NCBI GenBank assembly: GCA_031280645.1
Contig: JAITGL010000032.1
Coordinates: 1 to 64,000, forward strand
From: Tannerellaceae bacterium
GTDB lineage: Bacteria > Bacteroidota > Bacteroidia > Bacteroidales > Tannerellaceae
DNA length: 64,000 nucleotides
Direction of reading: 5' to 3'
Shown here: positions 1 to 8,400 of the stretch, piece after piece
Layout: each line of letters begins with the position of its first letter
Position numbering within the stretch: position 1 is the stretch's first letter
Notes under the pieces: model-generated
What the model saw: only the letters and a program-made list of their open reading frames with translations
Told to the model about the DNA's origin: nothing
The model's database searches: none
Program-made: the position numbers and the translations under genes

Positions 1-3000
1 CCCTTAGGCAGCGCAATCGTTTGGCTATTTCCGGTAGCTACGCTTGTGGCGATGGTTTGACCGAGTACGTTGGTAACGGTTATCGTCTTGCCTGCGGCGT
101 TGAGGATGGTTACCGAGCCGGCTCCGCCGATTACCTTGGGAGCTGCGGTTGCGGCTGCCTCGTTGCCGGTGGCTTTAGGATCGCCGTACTTGTCGCCTTC
201 AACTTGGTTTACGTTCAGGCCGAGGGCTGCGTCATTCCAATAAATACCTGTCTGATCATAGGGGATATCCAGGCTGACAACCGGAGCTCCGTTGTGGTTG
301 AGAGCGAAGGTTGCCCTTTTTGGACCAATCTCCGTACCACTCATCCATTCCGACTCGATGAAGAAGTTACGATCCGGATTCTCACCGAAGTTTCTCAGGC
401 GGAACTGGAATACCATACTCTTGCCGTTGGGGGCTTTTTTCTCGGTGGTGTAACCGGCGATGTTAGGCGTGGAGGGAACTTTATAATCCTTGTTGCCCGG
501 ATCGTAGTCGTGCCATCTTGGCTCATAGTGAGTGTTGGCTCCAAGATAATGCTTCCGGTACCAGGGGATATTGGGATTGTTGTAGAGCCATGTTTCGGGA
601 TTGAGCTGTATCTGCAATGTAGATACGGTTTTGTAGCTTTCGGGCAGCACATAGAATGTGTCGCCAAGGTGTACGCCTTCTACAAACGCTAAGCGAATGT
701 CGCCCTCGATGGTTCCGTGGCCTTTATAGTTGCTGTTGCGTCTTTCTACGGAGTCGGTTGCATTGAACAGGTACATGCCTCTTACAAGATGGGGAACGTC
801 CTTGGGTTCTTTGTTGGCCCAATGTGATTCATCGAGAGGAACTTTGTTGCCGTTCTCGTCGATATACCATGTGGAGTCGGCTCCTGCCGAATATATCTTG
901 CCTGCCTTGCGTATTTCCGGACGCACTACGAGCATGTACTGCGGCATGTTGGTGTATGGCTCAGACGCTCTACCGTCGGGGGATCTCTTCACAAAAGCGG
1001 TGTCTACATAGAATTGATAGTAGGCTGCTTTGGATTTGAGGGTGTCGCCTTCGGGGAAGTGGACATTGTCTTGCAAGCCGAGGAAGCTGATGTTCTTCTT
1101 TCTATCCACTTCGCTGCGTAATGCGTTGAGCGTATCCGAGTTTTCATACAGATACATCCAGGGCTGGGCAATGTCGTAGAATCGCAGGAAGAGCGGAGCG
1201 TTCTTTTCTTTCGCATTCGCCGTGTCGATACCGGCATACGGTTCGGTTACGGTTGAATCGGCATTCTCGCGGCTGCCGAATGTGTACTGGCCTCCGTCGA
1301 ACCGGCGATACAGCGGCGCGCTGTACTCCTTGATCTGGAATGCAGACGTTCTGGCTTCCTTCTGTACGTTGGCGTATGCAATGATGTTACCGTCGGCAAT
1401 GCTCAGCTTTGTGTACGAAATCTTATACGGATGCTGATACGTGCCGCCCCATAGCGGATTTTCGTTTGTAGAGCTGGGAGCCGGGAAGCCGGTAATATAG
1501 TCGGACAGCCTTGAGTAGTTGTACCTGTATCCGGTGTTACTCGTATTATCCCAGTTCGGTTTCCTGCCGTGGAATGAGTTGGTGTCGAGGAGTGCATAGT
1601 ACTTCTTCCCGTCTTTCGTTGTGTTGTTCGTTTTGAGGAGGAATACGCCGTAATCTTTTACTCCATAATCATTAGCTCCGGGGATGTCGCCGGCGGTATA
1701 TGATTCGCGAGCGTTGTCTACTCTCAATACCTTACCGTCTAATCCGCCTATGCGGAGCGTGTAGGCTTGTCTCTTAAGCTGAGCTATTTTCAGCTTTTCA
1801 ACATCATCCTTGGTTGGAGCATATCCGTAAGGAATAGGATAATAGTAGTTGTGAGTTGCGTCGGATGCCGCCGGAACGGGTTCTAATGCAAACTGGGTGC
1901 GGCCTTTCTGTGCAACAATCCTGTTTGTTCCGTCGTCGGTTAAGCCAAGGTACAAGCTGGTGTTGACTCCAAGTGCATGGAAGTAGTTCAGGTCGTAGGT
2001 AGTCATCTGCGACGTTTCGTAAGGAATATAGTAGTATCCCAGGAACGGATTTTCCCTTCTGCTGTCTACCGCAGTAAAGTACGATTTCGTCAGGTCGTTG
2101 CGATCGCCTCTTGAGGCTGTCGGGGCCTTGTCCGGGTTGGTTTCGCCATTCTTAACAAGCGTAACGGTGTAGCGGATGTTGGGGAACTCGCGGTTGATCA
2201 GCTCAATTGGCGATGTTGCCGCGCTGGTTGTGCGAGTTGGCTTAACTACCCACTGGAAGGATGGCATATCCTGAGGTTCGATTATACCGTCGAGGTTAAT
2301 GAACGACGGGGCGTACTTGCTTGCAGGAGTTGCAAACGGCGCGATTGAGTCGGTATTGATGGGCACGCCGAGGGCCTGTCCCTTATTGTTTTTGATTACA
2401 TACAACCCGGCCGCAACCGATTCGAAGTTCTCTACTATCTGGCAACCGGTAAGGCCAAACTGCGCATAGGTATATACGTAAGGAGTACCGATAGTGATAA
2501 GGCGGGGCGATTCGCTGTCCTGGTCGATCATAGCCAGCTTAACATGCAGGCGGTCGCCGTTGGTCCATGCCGATGTCGCCGTCGGATGGCTGTAGTACCA
2601 TACGCCGGATCCGTACGAGCGCCAGAAACGAGTAGTGGTTCCGGGGCTGCTCCAATAATTGCCGTTAGTCTTATCTTGAGCCTCCTCCAGTTCTCTGAAT
2701 TTTGCAGAAGCCACGTCGATTCCCAAGCTGTCGTTGTGAATGTCGTATACCAGGCGGAAATAATATTGATACTCAAGAGAGGTTCTTGTACCGGCCGTGC
2801 CTGGGCCGCCGTCAAGCGGAGCTTTGCTGAAGTTAAATACCAGGTTGCCGCTGTTTTTAATTACTCCGTTGATAAGGTAAGAATCGGAATATGCCGTATC
2901 AACATAGAGGTACTTGTCATTTTCTCTGTCGGCGTCAAATCCGTTTTCCAAGCTGAACATAACCCATGTACTGTCTTTCTGAGAATTGTTCAGGCCAAGT

Positions 3001-4028
3001 AGAGGAGTGGGAGCCGCACCTGTTGTGATGTTTACAGGAGCGCCGGTCAATTGGTCAATCTGGTAGTTGTCGCCTGTTGTCTCATCGGTATAAACCCGTC
3101 CTAAGCGTGTTTTATTCACATCGGTTGCCTTCAAATTAAATTTCGACCAGGGGTTGAACCTGTCCGTCTTATTATTATCAAGGATAAACTTCAATGTTTG
3201 GCCCCAGCTCGTCGATTTGGTTCCCAGAACAGTGTTAAAGTCTTCGGCGTTCAAAACGCGTTTTGCCGGTTTCATAAGAGTGGCAAACAATACGTTTTGG
3301 GCATTACTGCGGCCGCCTCCCGGAACATACGAAGTATGGAAACGGTTTGCCGGTAAAGAGGTAAAGCCATTGTATACTCCCATAAAGAAAGTATCGGGGT
3401 GCATACGGGCTACGTACAAACCGGTTGCCCAAGGATCGTCTCCGGTAGCTGCCGGGTCGAACAGGAGCACCAGCACGGAGTCGCTTTTGTAATAGCTGTA
3501 CAGAGGCATACCCGGTTCTATTCTCGGATAAGCTGCATACAGCCCCCATGATTCCTGGCTGCCGTAGTTAACGTTAAGCTTTTCGGAATTTGTTTTGTTC
3601 ACATCCTCCGGGCTTACCATAAGGAGCCTGTCGTTAGCCTTATTGGTAAATTTAACGCTTGCGTTAAGTCCTCCCGTGTGATAATCGTCGATACGATTGG
3701 CGCACCATAGAGTTTCGCCCAGCTTAGCCCTGAAGCTCGTCAGATAGTTTGCGAATGAATCTACGCGAAGAACGCCTTCCTTGTCTACCGTAAGCAATAA
3801 CGGAACATTAAAGGTTTCAGCGGACTCCCAAGCGGAAGTAGCGGCGTCAGTCGTCAATCTGGACACGCCGTTATTCAGAACAAGCCCAATTTGATATAGT
3901 TTCGACGTAGCGTCAGACGGAAGCGAAGTAACCTTCGTCCCCACATCCATAATCTGCGCGTTAGCCGTTCCTACAAGACCTGCCAGCATCGCAATGCCGG
4001 CAATCAAAGTAAAAAACTTTTTGTTCAT
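1..4028 (-). CDS. Giant secreted protein, DUF6383-like C-terminus, 3' end cut by the window edge
   Basis: Open on the minus strand from the ATG at 4028 to the window edge, over 1340 codons without a stop. It begins with a signal peptide (MNKKFFTLIAGIAMLAGL, then an ANA-Q cleavage site). The body is rich in Tyr, Asn, Asp and Pro with no domain I recognise. The last visible residues (GSVTILNAAGKTITVTNVLG, then SQTIALPKG) match the C-terminus of the protein at 5471-9724 almost word for word. That tail resembles the DUF6383 module of Parabacteroides surface proteins and, more loosely, type IX secretion sorting tails. By comparison with the paralogue about 20 residues are missing. The gene is divergent from its paralogue and has its own canonical promoter at 4119-4149. 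Probable role: exported surface or matrix protein. The function is unknown; secretion and paralogy are well supported. Confidence 0.85.
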   Translation of the reverse strand, partial: MNKKFFTLIAGIAMLAGLVGTANAQIMDVGTKVTSLPSDATSKLYQIGLVLNNGVSRLTTDAATSAWESAETFNVPLLLTVDKEGVLRVDSFANYLTSFRAKLGETLWCANRIDDYHTGGLNASVKFTNKANDRLLMVSPEDVNKTNSEKLNVNYGSQESWGLYAAYPRIEPGMPLYSYYKSDSVLVLLFDPAATGDDPWATGLYVARMHPDTFFMGVYNGFTSLPANRFHTSYVPGGGRSNAQNVLFATLMKPAKRVLNAEDFNTVLGTKSTSWGQTLKFILDNNKTDRFNPWSKFNLKATDVNKTRLGRVYTDETTGDNYQIDQLTGAPVNITTGAAPTPLLGLNNSQKDSTWVMFSLENGFDADRENDKYLYVDTAYSDSYLINGVIKNSGNLVFNFSKAPLDGGPGTAGTRTSLEYQYYFRLVYDIHNDSLGIDVASAKFRELEEAQDKTNGNYWSSPGTTTRFWRSYGSGVWYYSHPTATSAWTNGDRLHVKLAMIDQDSESPRLITIGTPYVYTYAQFGLTGCQIVENFESVAAGLYVIKNNKGQALGVPINTDSIAPFATPASKYAPSFINLDGIIEPQDMPSFQWVVKPTRTTSAATSPIELINREFPNIRYTVTLVKNGETNPDKAPTASRGDRNDLTKSYFTAVDSRRENPFLGYYYIPYETSQMTTYDLNYFHALGVNTSLYLGLTDDGTNRIVAQKGRTQFALEPVPAASDATHNYYYPIPYGYAPTKDDVEKLKIAQLKRQAYTLRIGGLDGKVLRVDNARESYTAGDIPGANDYGVKDYGVFLLKTNNTTKDGKKYYALLDTNSFHGRKPNWDNTSNTGYRYNYSRLSDYITGFPAPSSTNENPLWGGTYQHPYKISYTKLSIADGNIIAYANVQKEARTSAFQIKEYSAPLYRRFDGGQYTFGSRENADSTVTEPYAGIDTANAKEKNAPLFLRFYDIAQPWMYLYENSDTLNALRSEVDRKKNISFLGLQDNVHFPEGDTLKSKAAYYQFYVDTAFVKRSPDGRASEPYTNMPQYMLVVRPEIRKAGKIYSAGADSTWYIDENGNKVPLDESHWANKEPKDVPHLVRGMYLFNATDSVERRNSNYKGHGTIEGDIRLAFVEGVHLGDTFYVLPESYKTVSTLQIQLNPETWLYNNPNIPWYRKHYLGANTHYEPRWHDYDPGNKDYKVPSTPNIAGYTTEKKAPNGKSMVFQFRLRNFGENPDRNFFIESEWMSGTEIGPKRATFALNHNGAPVVSLDIPYDQTGIYWNDAALGLNVNQVEGDKYGDPKATGNEAAATAAPKVIGGAGSVTILNAAGKTITVTNVLGQTIATSVATGNSQTIALPK

Positions 4029-4090
4029 ACATTTAAAGAATTTAATATTAATACTAAAAGTAACAAAATGAAATAGTGGTAAATCGTCAT
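4025..4090 (-). CDS. Possible 21-codon leader peptide overlapping the giant gene start
   Basis: An ATG at 4090, ten bases after an AAAAAAGG purine stretch, opens a 21-codon hydrophobic frame (MTIYHYFILLLLVLILNSL and so on). Its TGA stop shares bases with the ATG of the giant protein (ATGA overlap). This is the arrangement expected for translational coupling. The same start is conserved in the inverted leader at 5408, where a one-base insertion joins it in frame to the main protein. No direct evidence of translation; the leader may be conserved only as RNA or DNA. Confidence 0.3.
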   Translation of the reverse strand: MTIYHYFILLLLVLILNSLNV

Positions 4091-4106
4091 ATTAAACGAA
4101 CCTTTT
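4029..4106 (-). repeat. Inverted leader repeat, left copy
   Basis: The 78 bases before the left start codon recur in inverted orientation at 5393-5470, with about nine of ten positions identical and a single one-base gap. A block that includes GGTTCGTTTAATATGACGA is identical in both. The similarity continues into both signal-peptide coding regions. Confidence 0.85.
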
Positions 4107-4118
4107 TTTTCACAACGG

Positions 4119-4149
4119 CAAAGGTAGAGATTACTTCGAGATGCACAAA
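4119..4149 (-). promoter_or_regulatory. Bacteroidetes-type promoter for the left giant gene
   Basis: Read on the minus strand: TTTG (4149-4146), exactly 19 bases, then TACCTTTG (4126-4119). This matches the Bacteroidetes primary-sigma consensus TTTG-N19-TAnnTTTG. It lies just inside the region flanked by the inverted leaders and directs transcription toward the gene starting at 4028, giving a 5' leader of roughly 80-90 nt. No comparable box is seen before the paralogue at 5471. Confidence 0.75.
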
Positions 4150-4589
4150 TCTTACGTATGGATTTCAGCGGGTTTTCCGGGGTTTATTATCCAGATCCCG
4201 CGGATATTGTACGAACACCCCCCTTTTGGATGACAAAAGGTCGATTTTTGATTTTACCGCCCGGCGCGGCCTCATCCCCCCTTTACTCTTGCAAAAATAC
4301 GAAACAGTTAGCGCACACTGCGTTACGTTGCAAAACATAATGGCCTGCGCTCCTTTCTCCGTAATTATAACCCTTGCCCCGGCCTGTTCGCACATCGTGA
4401 CAAAAAGTCAGGAACAGGGCTCCCGTAACAGCCATATCCGGGCCCTTATCCTCCACTTTTCCCGCCCGCCCGGCCAAAGGCGTTCAAGGCCTCCGCAAGA
4501 TTTGTTTAAACGGGCCTTTGCGTTTCTCGTGCAGTGCAAAATATTTTCATAATTTGCCACAATCGCGGAATCGGTCGGGAATGATCGGG

Positions 4590-4614
4590 AATTATCAAAT
4601 CGTATTTGATAATT
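4590..4614. repeat. Perfect 11-bp inverted repeat with 3-base loop
   Basis: AATTATCAAAT, CGT, ATTTGATAATT: a perfect palindrome in the noncoding segment between the two giant genes. No T-tract follows, so it is more likely a protein-binding site or cruciform than a terminator. Apart from this hairpin and the left promoter I see nothing functional between 4150 and 4920; the open frames there look random. Confidence 0.6.
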
Positions 4615-4920
4615 ATCCTGCAGCGCCCAAAGCGCCGAAAGGAACCATACGGCGCAAGGAACAGGCGCCCCGCGGCTTAAATGTTGAATTGCTTTTGCGG
4701 GCGCGGAGGGGCCTGCCTTATATATTAAGGTGGAAAGCGGAGGCGATTATATGCCGAGGGGAGCGTACGGCCGGCGCCCTTTCGTATGTTAAGCGCTTTC
4801 CGGCGCGGCCCTTGATTGAAGCCTGTTTACTCAAGCGAGGGCCTTAGCTACCCATCCCGTATTCTGCTGTAAAACCGCCGGTTATTTAGATAAATACAAA
4901 ACCGTTGCCGTGAAAAATAT

Positions 4921-5230
4921 CGTTTTGGTAGCTACCGGAACGTTTTTTGTAGCTACCGGAACGTTTTTGGTAGCTACCGCAACAGTTTTTGTAGCTACCG
5001 CAACAGTTTTTGTAGCTACCGGAACGTTTTTGGTAGCTACCGCAATGGTTTTGGTAGCTACCGGAACGTTTGTGGTAGCTACCGCAACAGTTTTTGTAGC
5101 TACCGGAACAGTTTTTGTAGCTACCGGAACAGTTTTGGTAGCTACCGCAACGTTTTTGGTAGCTACCCAAACGGTTTTTGTAGCTACCCAAATGGTTTTG
5201 GTAGCTACGAAAAACGTTTTTCCAACTACC
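4921..5230. repeat. Tandem array 1: about 14 units of 21 bp, core GGTAGCTACC
   Basis: Fourteen head-to-tail units (first 20 bp, the rest 21 bp) of the form CGTTTTTGGTAGCTACCGGAA, plus one decayed unit at the right end. The core GGTAGCTACC is self-complementary in full or is kept as GTAGCTACC. The last base pairs of each unit vary (GGAA, GCAA, CAAA). Because 21 is divisible by three, repetitive open frames run through both strands; these are artefacts of the period. Located between two divergent genes. Confidence 0.95.
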
Positions 5231-5392
5231 ATTTTGCCCTTTCCGGCAGGAATATTTTTGTTGACAGGAGGATTTTCGGCCCTCGCAGGAGGCTCCTGGT
5301 CTCTTTCATAAGAAATCTGCTTATTTATTAGAAAAACGGCTTTTTGCTTCGGACAAAATATATAAAAAAATGTAGTTATTGATTGTCAGAAA

Positions 5393-5470
5393 AAAGGTTC
5401 GTTTAATATGACGACACGCAACTATCTCATTTTGTTACTTTTAAGTATTAATATTAAACTCTTTAAACGT
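5393..5470 (+). repeat. Inverted leader repeat, right copy
   Basis: Inverted counterpart of 4029-4106. The same leader ATG occurs at 5408 but, owing to one extra A, its frame runs directly into the ATG at 5471 with no stop. No TAnnTTTG box lies in the 150 bases upstream, unlike the left copy. Confidence 0.85.
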
Positions 5471-8400
5471 ATGAAGAAAAAGTTTTTTACTTTGATTGCC
5501 GGCCTTGCAGCGCTGGCAAGTCTGGCAGGAACGGCGAGCGCCCAAAGCGGCAGCGTCATCGAGTTTGGAACCCATCCCTTAAGCCTGGATAACGAAGGCG
5601 GCGGCAAGTACCAGATGCTGCTTACTACCAAAAAGGCGCTGGAGACAATACTGGGCCCCAACCCTCCGGTGCCTAACCACTTTACTATTGCGGATTATCC
5701 GGCCTGGGCGTCGACCTCGTGGGTTAACGGCTATCATGCACAGGGATACGCCTGGAGCATGCGGGAAAGTCTGAGATATTTAAGCTCAGCCGGTTACCAT
5801 CCCTCTACGCCTACTGCTTCCAGCGTTTTGTATTATGGATGGATCGACAAAAACGGAGAGCTCCGGATCGACCCCGTTACGCCCTGGGGTTCGGACTTTG
5901 CGGGCAAGTATCATGAAACGATTTTTTGCGTAACGCTGTCGCAGAATGCCGACCAGGGTCGAGGCGCTACTTTGGATATAAGCAGCTGGGCCCATAAATT
6001 CCCGTTGCTGATTGATCCGGATGCGGCGCAAATAGGCGGCGATATTGCCTATGGGAACATGTTAAACCCTGTTATAAAGGATGCAAAATTCCCGGTTAAG
6101 GCGAATGAAGGCTATCTGGGCAATTGGGGATACTCCAATTCTTACGGAGCAATGATGCAACATTGGCTTCCGATTTATACTTATGTTCCCGGCAGGAATG
6201 ACTCGGTTTATATTTTTGTAGCAGATTTTATCAATAATACTCATGGAGTTGGCCCCACCGCCGTTACTCATTCTCCGATAAAGATCCAGAAGCTTGCGGC
6301 AGCCGACCTGTATGCGGCCAAGCTTCCCCAGGATGCTCTCCTTGTTGAGTTTATTGCCCCCGCCCCCGTTGCGCTCACTGCCGACGGCTTCAATACGAAG
6401 CTTGGCAGCATGGTGGGCGGCAAGTCGCAAAGGCTTGTTTTCAAGGGCGACGGCGGGGTTACATTCAGTTCCGGCGATAAGAGCAACCTGGTTCCTTCAG
6501 CCGGATACGCTCCCTGGCGGGATGTGGATCTTACGGCGATAGACGTTGCCCCCAACAGTATTACCCCGCTGCCGGGCGGGAGCTATACGTATCACAATGG
6601 TATTTCGGGTCAGACGCCGGGTAACGCTACCGATAACTGGCTGTACTTCAAGGCTGCGTCGGGGGCGAATAAGGATAAGTTCCTCTACCTCGATACGGCC
6701 TATTACGGCAATGCCAACCCGCACATGCAGTATGCCTGGAGCAAGGATACCCTCGACGCCTTTACCGTGCAAACCCATTTTACGATAGCCAGGCAGTTCC
6801 CAACCATGGACGCGCAAGACAGGCGCGGTAATCCTATTAAGGATGCAAACGGCAATCAGGTAAGGATTGTAGATACTCTCGGCCTGAACGGGGGCGGAGG
6901 TCGCAGCCTTCCCGGAGCGGTGAGCGACTTTATAAACCAGTACCGTTTTCAGGTTAGATACTTCTGGGAAAATGACAGTTTGGCAGTAGATATAGCCGAG
7001 GCTAACCTGAAACCTCTTAGCGCTAAAAGTGTCGGCTTCTTTGAAGTTCAACCCTACTATTGGGCCCAGCCAACCTATGCTTATCCCCAGCATTACGACT
7101 CCAACGCTCCCGACAATGGAGCCTCGAAAGCGAACGAGGCCTATGCAAATAACCCGGCCGCCGCTACGCATGGCGACTACCTGCATGTAAAGCTTGTAGA
7201 CCTTGTAAAAGGGCAGGACAATAACATTCTGACGGTAGGCGACCGCACGGTTAACACAAGGATGAAGTTCGACATGAAGAACTGCTCGGTTCAGGATAAT
7301 AACCTGGCCTCGATTCCCGAAGGCGTTTACATCATCAGGAATGTTACGAAGAACATGCTGCTGCAAGTTCCGGTTTACAGCGATACCACGGCTCTTTGGG
7401 TTACCGAAAGGAGCAACGTTGACCCGATGCGTATGCCGTCGTATCAATGGATTGTCAAGAAAGTCAACCCGTCGAACCCCAACAGCTCGGCCGTTTCGAT
7501 TACCAACCGCGAGTTCCCCAATGTAGGGCTGTCGAGCTTAAGGCTGTATAACGGCAAGAACAGTATTGTATTTACCGAGGAAGTAAACGCCTCCTACTCC
7601 ACAAAATCGGACTGGAACCGCAAAGACTGTTCCTTCCAGCACGTATCGCCCGACGCCCTGAACGACAAATGGCTCGGATACTTCCATATCGACAACGCCA
7701 CGGCCAGGATCAGCAAGTTCGACCTTAACTATTACAACCAGTTCCTCGAAACTCAAAGCTACTTTATCGGCAAGAACCCGGCCGCGGCCGACACATCGCT
7801 CGAAGTAAGCTCGTCGAGAGGATTGCAGTTTGCCTTCGTTCCGCAGCGCGACGGCAAGCCCAGGTATTACGGATATGTTCCCACAAGATCCGAAGTTGTA
7901 AACCTCGGCGTCGACACCATGTGGCGCGTTGCCTACGAGCTCAAAACCAAAGTATACGAAAAAGGCAAGCCGGTTGAGAAGATTCTCGTGATCAACAAGG
8001 AGCATAAGTACGTACTAAGCAGCCGCGCCGAAACCGTAAAGGATGCGGCAAGTCAAACCGGCAAGTCAACCTTCCTGTTCAAAGCCAACAACCGGGCTAA
8101 GAACATCAACGGAGATGAAGTCGACTTCTTCGCCATGCTGGATACAACCTCGAGCAGCAGCTTCCTGCCCAACAGTTACGTACTTGGCAACACCGGCCCC
8201 AAAGACGGAACCGGTATGGACGGAGCCAATCCCCAAGGCTCGACTTACGACCTCCGCTATGTGAAGCTCGGAGTTCCGGAAGACTCCAAGTGGATATACG
8301 AGCAGGTGCAAGACGAGCAGCGCACGTCGGCCTTTGCCGTAACCAGCTACACCCCGCCCCTCTACCGCAGGTTCGACAACGGCAAGTACAAGGCGTTTGA

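Noticed and set aside
4076..4847. Several 60-158-residue frames in the divergent intergenic region
   Set aside because: They overlap each other on both strands, overlap the mapped promoter and leader, and show no recognisable protein features.
4882..5311. Open frames of 101-133 residues with VATGTF/GSYKNC repeats on both strands
   Set aside because: They follow from the 21-bp tandem array (divisible by three). Open on both strands, no ribosome-binding site and no signal of selection on codons.
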